DNA from: Amyelois transitella
Lineage: Eukaryota; Arthropoda; Insecta; Lepidoptera; Pyralidae
Assembly: GCF_032362555.1 (NCBI RefSeq)
Contig: NC_083516.1
Location: 4,799,001 to 4,863,000 of the forward strand
Length of the DNA: 64,000 nucleotides
Direction: 5' to 3'
Within the stretch, counting starts at the first letter, position 1, and the number at the start of each line of letters is the position of its first letter. A program made the position numbers and the translations under genes. Below the pieces are notes generated by a model that was not told where the DNA came from, did not search any database, and saw only the letters and a program-made list of their open reading frames with translations. Below, in pieces: positions 35,201 through 47,900 of this stretch.

Positions 35201-35959
35201 TAGGTATCAGTTTATTTTCAAGCTAAAACGGGTGTAGCGATTTGATTGATTGGCGTTTTGAGATGGAGCAAGACCACAATTTTTTATTCTCAAGTCAACT
35301 CGGCGAAAGTCGCGGGTACCAGTTATTCCATTCTAATATTATAAAGAGAAAATATTTCATTTTATTTTTGTTTGTGATGAATAAACTCAAAAACTACCAA
35401 TCCGATTATGACGAAATTTGGCGCAGAGATAGAATTGACTCTCAGGAGTATATAGGCTCTTTTTTTCCGTAAATCCTACTGGAGCGAAGCCCGTGTAAAA
35501 CTAGTATTTTATACTTTTTCTTAAGTTAAATCTAGGCAAAATATTTATGTCTTAAACTGCATCAGAGCAGTGGGTCTATGTTAGCGTTGCGTCTCCAGGG
35601 CTGGGCTTCGGCCTGTGCACCAGTGACGACTACTTGATGCCAGAAGAGCTACAGCGTCTTCGGCAGTCATACGAGTTGTTACCAGAGAGGGCACCTCCCG
35701 CCCTTCACAATCTGATGTTCAGCAGTAATCCTTCATTGGACAGGTATTTAATTACAAGTCTTTAGCGATTACGGTGTAAAAAGAGCATTAGGCTGGACAT
35801 TCAATAACAACTGTATCAAGTTGAGGAGTACTCTATCATAATCCAAATCATATCGTTCATAAAAACTGTGTTAACTACCTACGTTAAATTTTTTTTTGTT
35901 TCAGTGAATCTAATGACGTGTTGGAAAACTCGCCAAATGTAGAAGAGTGGTTTGATTAG
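32219..35959 (+). CDS. INO80E: INO80 chromatin-remodelling complex subunit E
   Basis: Nuclear accessory subunit of the INO80 remodeller (family knowledge). Exons 32219-32422, 32936-33120, 33740-33857, 34052-34245 and 35905-35959 join in phase to 251 residues, close to the roughly 244 of the human protein. The diagnostic part is the coiled-coil region around residues 55-105: YLSLKKKLKYLIY, ENECFQDALRCSQKRLLKVS and RDRTFLLDRLLQYE, nearly identical to vertebrate INO80E. A Ser/Asp/Glu-rich stretch, a basic patch (KRKRAVAPKKP) and a C-terminal motif LLPERAPP...MFS follow. A second ATG at 32255 is an alternative start. The sequence before 32219 looks like a splice acceptor (TTTACTAAATTTTTAG), so an upstream non-coding exon is likely. 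A polyadenylation signal is at 36099-36104. An alternative exon 4b is described separately. Confidence 0.88.
32516..32712 (-). repeat. RTE-partner short element, degraded
   Basis: ATCATGTCTATATCTCTTGT and AAAAGACCACATTCAGGTGT match the 3' half in reverse orientation. In INO80E intron 1. Confidence 0.6.
33541..33735. repeat. 97-bp tandem duplication before INO80E exon 3
   Basis: Two adjacent units begin ACAACCAGG and share GCATTGCAAG, TTGTAATTAACCATTTGCTT and CTATATCAATCTTT. The second unit supplies the pyrimidine tract of the exon 3 acceptor (exon starts 33740). The first unit lacks the final CAG. Confidence 0.9.
34530..34790 (+). repeat. SINE-like repeat with degenerate tRNA-like head
   Basis: GAGCGTCGGTGGTCGAATCA (A-box-like) and GGAAACCTCGTGAGGAAACC are typical of a lepidopteran SINE group as I remember it. 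The body ends in a GAAGAAGAAA-like 3' end. No clear duplication. In INO80E intron 4. Confidence 0.5.
35332..35504 (+). repeat. Helitron remnant
   Basis: It starts TCTAATATTATAAAGAG and ends AAACTAG|T, with the internal CAAAAACTACCAATCCGATT and GGCTCTTTTTTTCCG segments of the family. The 3' GC hairpin is decayed (GGAGCGAAGCCCGTG). A further Helitron 3' scrap (GCGAAAGTCGCGGG) is at 35303-35316. It lies between INO80E exons 4 and 4b. Confidence 0.55.
35571..35743 (+). CDS. INO80E: INO80E duplicated alternative exon (4b)
   Basis: A diverged second version of exon 4. It keeps PGLGFGL, PEE, the block ELLPERAPP, MFS and NPSLD, and the same GACAG|GTATTT donor. The old acceptor position is lost and there is a 1-nt deletion near the start; an AG at 35569-35570 gives a new in-frame start. 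It begins in phase 0 and ends in phase 2, exactly like exon 4, so it can replace exon 4 (244-residue product), whereas using both would shift the frame and meet a stop. I count about eleven silent codon differences against the conserved blocks, which suggests selection on the protein. It could instead be a recently dead exon. Confidence 0.6.
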
Positions 35960-38114
35960 CATACCATGTGGTGGTACAATATAGGTATCATTTGCAAAGT
36001 GTTAACGATTGAGTGTAAGATAATCTCATATATTATACATTTTTTATCTGCCACTTTAGTTTCATTTTACTCCCCGTCAGTAGTTTAAAAAAATATCAAA
36101 TAAATAGGTAAGACGTCTTTTTTTTTAATATTCTGTGAAGAAATAAGGGGCTAATAGAGGTTTATAGTTTTACTATAGATTGTTAAGTTTGTTTTTCGTT
36201 TCCTAAGGATTGAACAGACAGTGATATAGTATGGCTTACAAAATACGAATATAAATGAAAAATGCCTAGAATACAAGTAAAATAGTTTCTTCTTTGCGTG
36301 TTACCAGTTGTATCCTCCGCCTCTATGTTTGGGTCTTTATTATGTAGGTAGGGATAAGTTTAAAGAAAAATATTTATTCATATGTATCGGATAAATATTT
36401 ATTTTAGACAATTACAATATGATTTTTGAAGCACGAGAACAAACATCTATTTCTATAACTGAATCACACTCAATTTCTCATGCAATATTGTACATAATAT
36501 ATTGATAAATCACATCATACACAGTGTACATAATGTATGTAGCATCTAAACATTGCCCTAATAATTTCATAAATATACATATAGTTATACCTCATTCTTA
36601 ACAAGATGAATACATTAATGTTTCAAATGATATATTATTCTGATCTCATAAATCTAACGTGCAAAGAACTCCGCATGCTACAGGTTTGATAACAACATTT
36701 CATGTCCATAATACTAAAATTTCTACCTCTAATCTATATCTATTACTTCATGATACATACATATTAAAATAATCTAGTGCCGTGAGATTCATATAGTCAA
36801 CTCATTTAGGTACGCAAAGTATGTGCTTCCCGCACAACTAGATTTCAACTAAACCATTTTTACGTATAAAGTTCTCTGTCATATCTGATTTGTTTCGACA
36901 CTTCCCTTGCAGATTCTAGAGCTCGCCCCAGGCGGTCAAAATGTAGGTACAAGTACATTACAGAATGCTGACATTGGTGGCAAAGTTAAATAAAAATTTA
37001 AGCTAATGTCTTACACAGGAATGTCTGTAAAGAAATTTTCCCAAATCATAACTTGGATTAACATTTCAAATAACCTTATCAATAACACCAATTTGTTGAA
37101 TATATTTCTAGGAATAATCGTTTTCAAGTTTTAAGTAAGTATCTAATAACAATAACAGTATATATATATAAATAGTTATTACAATGTTAAGCAAACACGG
37201 ATGTTTTCTTATCTAAGAAAATCATTTTGTGTTTGTTATACATTATTCAATGTAACAATTATAGCATAATATATTTCACCGCCTACTTTGTGTAGAACAT
37301 ACTAAACAGGATGACCCTTACATAAGATAGTATTACGGAGTAATATTTGAGACACAATTATATGCTTTATGCACTTATTAGAAAATTACCCAATCTATGC
37401 TATTTATTATTCAGTGGTATTCAAAAAGGGCATTGAGATAGTGTGATCCATGGGTAATTTCCTACAAAAATGCATAAAATTTCACCAATATTTTTTTAAA
37501 CATAATGACAAAAGCATAACAGCCGAATATCTATTTAATTAAGATTACCTCAAAGTGGAAGGAACATAACACATATTATAATCTCTTATCAATGTTCGTG
37601 TTAAAGCCCCCTGTGCTAGAAATCCTAAATAGTGAATTTATTGTAGAATTGAAATTGAATTTAAATGATACTTCGATCTACTACGTCGATGTGATATAAT
37701 GATATTTACAGGTATTATTGCATAGCATAGATGTACCACACATTATCAAGCAATAATCAATGATGCAGTGTTCTGAAATAGATGCGAATAGCAGCCTCAA
37801 TTATTCGATATTAAAATATTTATGAAAATGGACTTTTACTCGTAAAATAAAATTTGTCTCAGTATACAAAACACCTAATTCTAAATAAGCAGAAAAATTA
37901 ATCATAAAATAAATTCAGAATTGTACAAGAGATTTTAATTTCGTATTGTGAAAGTGCAAAGTTCACAAGTGAATTGCTAACTTTTTCAATAGGCTGCAAC
38001 ACAGCAGTTAAATATACATAAATATAGCTGAATCTCTAAGCATATTATAAGTATATATTAGTTTCATTGTCCCACATTGTTATTCTAACAGTGGTCCTCT
38101 ATAAATATATAGTT
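35960..38114. other. Convergent 3' region between INO80E and AP-2alpha
   Basis: AT-rich and without a gene. INO80E probably ends near the AATAAA at 36099-36104. Minus-strand AATAAA signals for AP-2alpha read at several places (for example about 37637 and 37403), so its 3' UTR may be long. I see no repeat that I can name. Confidence 0.5.
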
Positions 38115-40901
38115 TTAAAACTGATCTGCTAGTAAATTGCAAATTTCTTGTGAGACTGTCTCCTTACTAGATCTTACAGTCAGTCTAAACATTTGAGCTT
38201 GTTTATTCGGTTCCAGTCTCATTAAGCATCCGACTTGCTGAACTCTTGTATGCACAATTCCAGCACATACAAAGTTATCAGGATTTGGATCAATGCCATC
38301 CAATAGTTGCATTCCAAAGCCAGCCAACTTAGTACGAGCAGAAGCCAGATCAATGGCACCCTGGGCTTTAAATATTTTTTGTGCTCTTTGCTGTTCACCT
38401 CCCAAATTTTTCCACCTAGCAAAGAAAGACTCTCCATTCATTTCAGTAGGTTCAAAAAATTTGTTCAATGTTAGTGGAAGTTTCATAGTAATTTTTTGTG
38501 GTACATTGTTATACATAAATGATATGGACATGCTAGGAGCATCTGAAAAATCTTCAATGCATTCGGCTGTAAGCATTTGCTGAATTTGTGCCCCAGCTTC
38601 CAGTATTGGTTCCACTGGCTTCATCTGAACATTCAGTTTATGGTGATCAGTCCAGTGAAGTTCCGGGTGGACATTTTGAATTGCAAATTGGGTTTTGTTT
38701 CCATAAAAGAGGCCAATTCTGCCCAGATTCTGCCTGTATTCACTTTTGACTCCTATTTGTATTAATTCATTTTCAAAAAGTACTCCATTATTTTTAAATA
38801 AGAACTTTTTGAAGTTGTTTTGTTGAACAGAGCCAGGACTGATTTTTGGAGTTGTATACAAATCACCCAAAACATCAAGTAAGCCATTGCCAGTAGATGG
38901 TGCAGTAGTACCAGGAGGTGTAGACAATCCTAAAAGATCAGCACTCGAACTATTGTTTGTATTAGCGGCATTTATTATTGGAGCGGGAATTGAAGGCTGT
39001 GGGCTTTTTGAGTCTCTCACTTCATCAGGTATGCGGCCTGGTTTTTTCTTTTTTAAAACAGCTAGTATAGAAGATTCCCTTTCAGGAAAGGCAGGCATTT
39101 CCTCTAGAACTGTTGCCAGCACATCAGAACTGGCCACTATACTTAACTGTAAGTATTCTGATGCCCTCTGTTGTAACTCTACATCAGCTGAGCGGAGATT
39201 AGAGTCAGCCCGGAATACTTCTTGGACACGAGCTTTTATTTCAGGGAATAAATTAACAAGCTTTATGTATGTTGATAATAAGAGGGCTCTTGTTGCTGCA
39301 GAGCACAAATGATACTTGGAGTGCAGTAATTCAAACTGAACTTGCGGAGATGAGCGAGTGTCTCCGGCAATCAAATTTCCAAATTCACCAAGGATATATC
39401 CTCCAACCTTTACCATATTCTCATGGCATGTAGGAGCTTGCAGGGCTTCAAAAACAGTTTTAGCAGCATATCCTTGCACCTCTTCTCTATTTATAACAAT
39501 TTGGATGACACGATACCATACTTCTTCCGAAACATAGTCCCCAGCAATTCTAATCAAATTGAGTATAACATCAACATACCATGTGAAGTCAGTTGCATAT
39601 TTTTCAGCTAATATAGCAACTTTTAAAACCATTTCCTCCCTGATGGAATAGTCGGCGGTTTCCAAATAGGCAAGCATTTCCTGCACAATTTCTTCAGCAT
39701 TGGTCTTGTCACACATTGCATATAACAAGTCTACTGCCTGCTGCCTTACAGACACATCTTTTTCCATCTTCATAGAAAGAATGACAACTTCTTGATGCTT
39801 TTTCACAGCTTCATGTGAGAATTCAGATGTTGCAAGATGGCACATTGATTCAAGGGCTAAGTAACGAAGGTTAGTCTCTCGGTTGCTAAGAAATTGACCC
39901 AGTTGGTTACAAGCTCGAACCAACAAGTTGGGTTCACTATCATTGTGAATAATAAGGCTGATTGCTTCAAACAAAACAGCATTTTTTGCATTTGAATGTT
40001 GTACTTTTTTTGATTTAGGGGGTTCTTGGGCTTTATTGAATATAGTTTCCAAACATTCTGAAAGGCGACCTCTAACACCAGGTTCTTCAGATGGTGGCGT
40101 ATAGTTCTGAAGAAGTCTCAACAATTTGACTGACAGCCAAGGAGCTGGAACAAAATAGTATGTATAATCCTGTAAATCAGTGTAACTTGCAGTTACAATA
40201 CGACTTAGTCTTGCAACAGCCAATGTTACACAACCCTTGTACTCTTCTGGATTTTTCTTAACAAGAGCATCAATAAGTGATGTTGCAGCTGTCACCACGC
40301 CCATATGAGGATCATTTAAGAGATGTATAATTCGTGATGTCCATTCACCACCTGGAATAATCTCTGGAGATTTTCGGAAGAGTCGAAGAAGGCATAATGC
40401 AGCTGATTGTTTCACTACATCCATAGTATCACCCGATACAAGAAGTTTTGGTATTTCTGTTCCAAATGCTTCAGCCATATCTTTACTGCCAATATTGGCA
40501 ATGCATTGAAGTGCAAGGTTGACATGTATTGGATTACGTGATTGCAAATCATTCTTGATACTCTGAATGATAAGTTTGATCAGGTCACTGTTTGTGTTCA
40601 CCAGTACAGATATAAAGAGGTATCCAATCTGCTTTTCAGAATATTTGTTAGATGAAAGCAGATTAACTGCTTCCATGTGACCAAAGTCTATATCGTGACC
40701 AAGTAAAAAGATAAACAGGAGCTTACAGACATATTTTTTCTTCTGATAACCATCGAGGGTTTTGTCACCTTTGAACTTGCTCCTAATGTTCGCTAACTCC
40801 TTGTTGATTCTTTTGATTTCTGCTTCTTTACTTTTACAGTTTCTTATATCAGAAATGAATACTGCGAGCCCTCGCATTCCATCGCCCCTTACGGCAGGCA
40901 T
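38115..40901 (-). CDS. AP-2alpha: AP-2 complex subunit alpha (alpha-adaptin)
   Basis: Large subunit of the plasma-membrane clathrin adaptor AP-2, which binds PI(4,5)P2, dileucine cargo and endocytic accessory proteins (family knowledge). 928 residues in one exon. The start [20 protein letters not shown] is the family N-terminus. The basic lipid-binding patch ([26 protein letters not shown]), the HEAT-type trunk to about residue 620 (e.g. [37 protein letters not shown]), a short Ser/Thr/Pro-rich hinge with SADLLGL, and the two-lobed ear ([20 protein letters not shown] to the C-terminal CNLLADQF) are all visible. The upstream in-frame extension has no ATG. Lack of introns is unusual for so long a gene but the frame is fully intact. 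Confidence 0.98.
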   Translation of the reverse strand: MPAVRGDGMRGLAVFISDIRNCKSKEAEIKRINKELANIRSKFKGDKTLDGYQKKKYVCKLLFIFLLGHDIDFGHMEAVNLLSSNKYSEKQIGYLFISVLVNTNSDLIKLIIQSIKNDLQSRNPIHVNLALQCIANIGSKDMAEAFGTEIPKLLVSGDTMDVVKQSAALCLLRLFRKSPEIIPGGEWTSRIIHLLNDPHMGVVTAATSLIDALVKKNPEEYKGCVTLAVARLSRIVTASYTDLQDYTYYFVPAPWLSVKLLRLLQNYTPPSEEPGVRGRLSECLETIFNKAQEPPKSKKVQHSNAKNAVLFEAISLIIHNDSEPNLLVRACNQLGQFLSNRETNLRYLALESMCHLATSEFSHEAVKKHQEVVILSMKMEKDVSVRQQAVDLLYAMCDKTNAEEIVQEMLAYLETADYSIREEMVLKVAILAEKYATDFTWYVDVILNLIRIAGDYVSEEVWYRVIQIVINREEVQGYAAKTVFEALQAPTCHENMVKVGGYILGEFGNLIAGDTRSSPQVQFELLHSKYHLCSAATRALLLSTYIKLVNLFPEIKARVQEVFRADSNLRSADVELQQRASEYLQLSIVASSDVLATVLEEMPAFPERESSILAVLKKKKPGRIPDEVRDSKSPQPSIPAPIINAANTNNSSSADLLGLSTPPGTTAPSTGNGLLDVLGDLYTTPKISPGSVQQNNFKKFLFKNNGVLFENELIQIGVKSEYRQNLGRIGLFYGNKTQFAIQNVHPELHWTDHHKLNVQMKPVEPILEAGAQIQQMLTAECIEDFSDAPSMSISFMYNNVPQKITMKLPLTLNKFFEPTEMNGESFFARWKNLGGEQQRAQKIFKAQGAIDLASARTKLAGFGMQLLDGIDPNPDNFVCAGIVHTRVQQVGCLMRLEPNKQAQMFRLTVRSSKETVSQEICNLLADQF

Positions 40902-41937
40902 ATTGCCAAGTGACTTATCGAACACCAGTTTTATGCCTTTTCTTTACAATTTGGAAAAAAAGAACACTTCCTGAACACTGGCACTACACTAAAATTGAAA
41001 AAAGAAGTTTATTAGCGATCAAGGTATGATAATATCAATCAGCCGCCGTCATTACATTTAGGCCGAAAACGAAGATGAGATTTCTTCTACAACGCCTTCC
41101 ATCCATAGATCTACGAAATGAAATTGAAACGTCAGTGGGTGAAGGTGAATTGTTTATGGATCAATATCGAAATGTCATTTTCTCCAATTTTCTTAATTTA
41201 AAAGTTCGTTCATTTGAGCTTAGCAGGTCTGAACGTAAGCCGATATTAGACTATTCGATTTAACGACTGTCTTAGTTTCAAAACGGCTTTAGACAGCACT
41301 AATATAACGAATACATAGAGAGCATATTCGGTAGCGCTAGCGTGTATTCGGCTCGACCGCCACCAAAGGAAAGATCTTCCGCCAGGCTAGGTGTTATGCC
41401 TGGGGAACCGCGGCTCCGAAGATGTTGTGTCGGAGGTTGTACCTATATATGCTCCAATCCGTAAAATCTTTGTTTGCGCGATTTTTGATTTCGCTGTTTT
41501 TGACTGATAGCGTCGCGTGATTTTATTTTTATTATTGTGATGTGTGGCGTAGAGGTACTGCCACATTACTATATTTACAATGCGTTCAGTTAAAATCTTG
41601 TCATTCTTTTTTTCTACATATTTTTTTCTTTCTGGCAACAAAATGTTTCCTTCGTTCTTTTCATTGACCAACTGACTTGCTAACTTCACGTTTTTTTAGT
41701 GTGGTTGGGTTTTGATTTGTCTGCTTGCTTGGTATGGTTGTTCGCTCGATCACAAGACAAAAAAATAGAAATGCGTCTTCACTATTGAAAGTAGATGTAG
41801 AGTCTATTTGTGTTCGAAATTTGGTTAATGTGCCTTGTGTTTTGTGACTGCTGCTTGATTTTATTTTTTTAACAATGGTGTATAATGTGTTGCGTATTCA
41901 ATTTTGAACGGCTGGTGTCAAAGTACAAAACTAATGA
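40902..41937. promoter_or_regulatory. Divergent AP-2alpha / PPTC7 upstream region
   Basis: About 1 kb between the start codons of two genes that point away from each other; both promoters must lie here or in 5' exons within it. Small open frames (41075-41263 plus, 41387-41689 minus) resemble nothing I know. No TATA box is certain. Confidence 0.5.
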
Positions 41938-44900
41938 ATGATGCAGTCTATATTCTGGACAGGCAGAGTTCTATCACGTGCTATAAGAAATGGAATTTCG
42001 AATTTATCTAGTGCTACTGAATTAAATGTTTCGAATAAAAAACACCCGTACTTAGTTTCTGTGGTGTGTGGTTTTCCTAAAGACATTGCTAATGGAAGAA
42101 CCCGCAAAGGTCAATTTGGAGACGACGCATGGTTTTCCACAAATTACAATAATGCGGATGTTATTGGTGAGTCAATTTGTTGGTTAACGACTTAATCTTT
42201 TAATACATAATACATAATATATATATCTGTAACTCTTACCGTGATCTTTGAACTTGTTGTTCTCAAATCACATTTCATATGTTTTCAGATTGTTAAATAG
42301 GGTGTAGTATTTCGTTTCAACATACCTGTTATGGCTAACGTGACCATTTTTTTTTTGCGTCAAAGCAGGATGCTTACGGAATTTTGTATACATATAAGTA
42401 AATAAAAAAAAATAAGTACTATATACTTAATATATAAGTTAATTATAAATAATTATCTATACATATAATAAAACAGTAAAAATATTTTGTCTGTACATTT
42501 AGTATTTTTTACTGACTGTTCTCGTCAGCGAGATTTGAGTGCATGTTGATATAAATTAAGTATAAAAATTTGGTTTGTTTGCAAAAGCGGGACATTTTTG
42601 CTCTCGCTGGGGACAGCGGGACAGACCGCCTGAAAGTGGGACAATCCCGCCAATAGCAGGACGTATGGTCACTTTAGTTATGGCCAAACTGTTACACTTC
42701 ATGTGCTAGAACTAAAATGCTTGACTAACCTATGAAAATATCAAATTTTATTAATATTAATAGTCATTTATCATTTTTTTATATATTATTAATTTTTCTA
42801 GAACTAGCGGACAAAATTTAGTAGTCAAAATAAAGAATAATGAAAAATAAAAAAATAGTAAAAGAAAATCTTTTGACATATTTCTTTGTATACCTAATTA
42901 GTAGGTCAGTCAGTTTCCAAAGGAAAAAGTACATATGTACTAATATTTTATTTTATTAACATGGTCATGTTAATTGGTGGAAAGATGTAGTCTCTACCTA
43001 CCTTGGAGTTTAAGTCTAATCTTAAATTATTTTATCATGTGCTGATTTACTTAATCTATAGATTTTATTAAAACACTATATAAATGGGGGGTGACTTATT
43101 TAATTAGATGGTTAAATTTTACAACATTGAACATAATGCTAGTGCTAAAGTAAACTCAAAATCATGCAGAAAAACATCCTTCATATTAGGGACTACTCTG
43201 CACCCAAAAAATTAATTTAAAATTCCTGAAAATCCTATCATCTTTCGTTTATAATACTTGCTATATAGTCACAATGATGAAAAAGAAAAAACCAGTTACC
43301 GTTTCCTCAAATAAGGTGATTTAAGTAATAAATGATATAATTGTTTTATTATCAGAAGTGACTTCTTAGATATGTACATCATCATTCCTAACACTTTTGA
43401 ATAATTACAATTTTGCAAAAAAAAATATTCTCGTACAAGATTGTTTCTTTTGGAAATAACTTGCATTTCTAGTGATAAACATATGAAGAGATAAGCCAAA
43501 AACTTAGTTTCTTCATATGTCAAGATTTTGTTATTGATTATGTCTCATTGTTTCGTATACCTGATTGCATACACAGCTTTTAAGTTTAATAGATTTCTAA
43601 AAAAAAAGATTGCCATGAAATATTTTGATTTCAGTGGTCATCAATACATCAATATTAGTAATTTAGTTTAACTTATTACAGATTTAAACATCAACAATTT
43701 ATTATGAATTTTATTTAGGTAAGTACGTACTTTAGTAAAGTTGATTATATTTTTGGTGGTGTTTGTGGGTAGGACATAAGTTGTATGTACATACAACAGT
43801 ACATTACATACTATCAATTACACAGTAAGTGCGGAATTATGATAAAGTGTAAGCATTATCCTCACTTATCTTATTTATTGTACTTTTTATATTTATGTTA
43901 GTTTATTACAAGATATATGTTTATGTATGTCTCTTTGTAACTATTAAGTTTGATAAATACATATATATTTTCTTACCACCCCATACCAATGTTTTTTATG
44001 GTTGCCTGGAAGAGATTGTATAATGCGATAAGGCCACCTTTTGTACATTATCTTAGCATAAGTAGGTTTATGTTTTAATTTTTGTACAATAAAGGGTATT
44101 CTATCATGGTCTACCCTAAGGTCACTTCTGTTTTGCTGATATTGGGTATATTGGGTCTAGCCATAGTACTAACTCTATGCGAAAAATGCAGGAGCTTATT
44201 GCATAGAGTTAGTACCTACCTATGTATTAGTAATTATACATACATACATATAGTCACGTCTATATCCCTTGCTGGGTAGTCAGAGCCAACAGTCTTAATA
44301 AAGACTGATAGGCCACATTCAGCTTTTTGGCTTGATGATAGAATTGACATTTAAATAGTGATAGGTTGATAGCCCATCGCCTAAAAGAAGAATCCCAAGT
44401 TTATACTTCACTACACCAGTCTTCTTAAGACTGTTGGCTCTATCTACCCCGCAAGGGATACAGACGTGATTATATGTATGTATGGGAAGATATCGAGTGG
44501 TTCTATTCTAAAGTACCACAATCCATACAGCTCTGGAAATAAAAGTTGCAATAAATTAATCTTTGGTTAAAATATTTGTTACCTTTGTTTTTGGAGATAG
44601 CACCATATGGTATGAATTAAGTATCCAGCTTCACTCCATATGGTTTCAATAAATACATTATTGGGGGTGGAAGATTTTTTTTTGTTTTATGACATATTAC
44701 CGGCCACGGTCGAGTTGGTTTAATGTTGGAATTGTTTGCCCCTGTTCTGTTTATAAGTTGGAAAGAAATTGACGATTACTTCGGAAGTGTAAATACTTCA
44801 CAAAACTTTGACATTATCGCAATCACTCATCCAATTTTAGTCAAGTAACAAATCAGTCTCATAAGAAAAGGCTTTTTTTTACCATTTGGCTAAGTCGTCG

Positions 44901-47900
44901 AGGGCATTTAGATGCACACCTTTTTTTAGCAAAGCATTTATTATAAATATACATATAAGTAGCTAGTATTAAATTAGCTCTTACTTTTTTGGGGGCGTAC
45001 TGTTGTCTACCAGCAAGATTAAATTCAAGATGTCTTCATCTTTTTTAGGTGTCGCAGATGGCGTGGGAGGCTGGCGTGCGTACGGCATTGATCCGGGCGA
45101 ATTCTCCTCGTATCTCATGAGAACATGCGAGCGGTTGGTCCAAATGGGCCACTTCAAGCTTTCCGAACCCAGTGACCTGCTGGCGAAGTCATATTATGAG
45201 CTGTTAGAACACAAGAAACCTATACTAGGTACAGTAGTCGAGAGAAAAAGTCTTCTTTTCTCCCTCTTGGCGTAAATTCCGGTTAAATTCTCACCCCTCT
45301 GGAAAGGAGCACGGGTCGGGTTAAATCTATTCACCATGACCGTGGATTGGGTAAGACACGTTTTTACACGAAGTCATTCCCGTGTGATCTCAGCGATCTC
45401 TTATATAAACACGGTAAAAGCTGCATAAATGTGCCTATTTCCTTTGTAGAAGACTAAGGAAATAGGAACATTAATCTAATTTACTACATCCATGGAAAAT
45501 ATATGGAATGGTCCTATTCTAAAGTGCCGGGAACCTGAACATTAGAAGACGAGATATAAAGTAACTATTATAAATGACGTTTTTATCAAGGAAACATGTA
45601 CATAGTCTTTTACCTACAAACGAGTACGTAGGCATATAGTTTACTGAATGTTAGCTGTCTCTTTCATTAATTCTTTAATCCTCCTAATGAAAGAAAATCA
45701 CTTAAAACTCATCATAACAAGTTTTATCTCTTGAGCATCATACGAAAGGCGATCAAAATCTTTTCACCATGTTTACATATATTAATATATGATATTCATA
45801 TATCAGAATACTTATTCCCAATTTTTGGTTTCTCACCAGTTTGAGAATACCCATCTCTCATTTTTGCTTGGTCCCAGTTACCCACTTTTGCATGAGTAGG
45901 GTCTGTTACAACAAATAAAACTCATATTGTTACAAAACTTTTAATATATGTGTAAGGCCTTTATAAAATGCTGCTAGATTGCCAGTATTACAAATGCGCT
46001 CATAGGAAAACGAAGTATCATTTACTTTGCACATTGCACAGCATTTATTTTTATTGTAGGCAGCAGCACAGCATGCGTGATGATCCTAGACCGTACTGAG
46101 AGCGTGATGCGAGCCGCCAACATCGGAGACAGTGGCTACATGGTCGTCCGTGGCGGTCGCGTGGTCCACAGATCACACGAGCAGCAGCACTACTTTAACA
46201 CCCCCTACCAGTTGAGTCTGCCGCCGCCTGGGCACGACAGGAACGTCCTCAGTGACAGGTCAGTAGGGTCAATAGGAAGTAATTGCTTCTCTACTTTGTA
46301 CTGTAGGTAGGTTCCTTGTCGGTAGCTTTTGAACTCAAGTTTCTCTCCAGTCAACTGCAAAGATACTTACCCCCATATGATTTTTCTTCGTGTGAATGAA
46401 GGGGTCATATTTATTTTCCGTTGCATTTACTTATTTTCGGAAAAGTTTTATAACTTTTGTAAGTGGAATATCAATCTTTATATTTGGGTTCAATATTTCA
46501 TTAAAAATAAACATGCGACGCCGAAGAATGGCTTTCAGTTTTTTCATGATCAGTTGTGTCTTAAATTGGTAATAATCAAATTAACCTAATATCAGCAGCA
46601 CCGAGTTCATTGAGCCGTGGGAAATTACCTTCCGTATTTTGGCAAAATCTATAAAAGATATTGGTTTGATAAGTAATTATTCGCTGACCGCGTTTTCGTA
46701 GAAAATTGTCGCTGATGTTGTTTTGAACACTCAAATGAGGGCAATGACACTAGTCTAGTCTAGGCCGAGGAAAAGTTTCAAACTAACAACAAGCACTGTT
46801 TAGATTTGTGTGCAAATAAAGGAGATAGATAGAGATACAGTTGAGGTACTTTCTAGTAAAGAAAACATCTGCACTTTGCTCTTTTTCTTACTAGTTTTAG
46901 TTTCGTGCAAAATGGATGCGACTTCATAGTCTTCATTTTATAAGTAAAATGTCCTCTGAATTGTTCAACAAACACCACATTATATCCATGGTAATAAGTA
47001 CAAAAGAGCAAAGTACGTCATGAATGACAGAGATGCTTAGAAGCAAAGCAAAAGGTTATTTCAATAAAGATAACAGTATGAATTTCATATTCAAGGTCTT
47101 ATTTTTCATTGCAGTTCATTTGTTTGTGTTACATTAGTGTGTGTGCATCATTGCGACACGAACGTTACATCGATGTCGTAAATCATAGGATTTAAAAATA
47201 GAGTAACTGTCGCTAATGGAACTCGTGACAGCCACATTGTTGATTTGAACTTGGTTCGGTGCCAGCATTTCCAACAGTTTCATGAAATCATTAGGAAAAA
47301 GCCCCAAAACATGCCAAGTTTCAAATGTCCTCTTATTTTCGTATAATTTTTTTAACCATTGATCGAGAAATGGGAGTGTTTTAAATTTGTAGCCATAGCT
47401 ATCATTAATTCTTTATAGAGATAATTTGTTTAAGTATCAAGAATAATTTAAATGTAATCCGTAATATTCATCTTGGGGAAAAAAGAAGTTTCTCATTGAT
47501 TTGTACAAAAACAGATAGATAAAGCACGATGAATTTGTCTACAAAACCAAGTCATACTATTTGAAGAATTATATAAGACATCTTTTGTGTTTATTTTATT
47601 TCTTCAGACAACTGATGTCACGGTGATAGTATTATCTTTAGAGGAAATCTCATTCATTCATATAATCACGTCTATATCCTTTGCGGGGTAGACAGAGCCA
47701 GCAGTTTTGAAATACTAACAGGCCACGTTCAGCTTTTACTAAAATCTTTTACTACAATACAATATAGCTATTCTCAATTTAAAATATAAGCTTTTAAGAT
47801 CACAAAGGATTGATTTTCACGTCAATTTCGAAATGTATGAAATCTTTTCCATTTAGAATCGTAACATAGCTGTGCCATCATACTCTTGAAGCATGTAAAC

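Larger units (their letters stand above)
42677..45048. other. PPTC7 intron 1, remainder
   Basis: AT-rich intron sequence. A LINE 3' scrap (GGTGGAAAGATGTAGTCTCT) is at 42974-43010, a 15-bp-arm inverted repeat at 44166-44215 and a nested pair of short elements at 44228-44535. I see nothing else. Confidence 0.5.

Noticed and set aside
38887-39312. 141-residue plus-strand frame
   Set aside because: Antisense shadow of the alpha-adaptin coding sequence.
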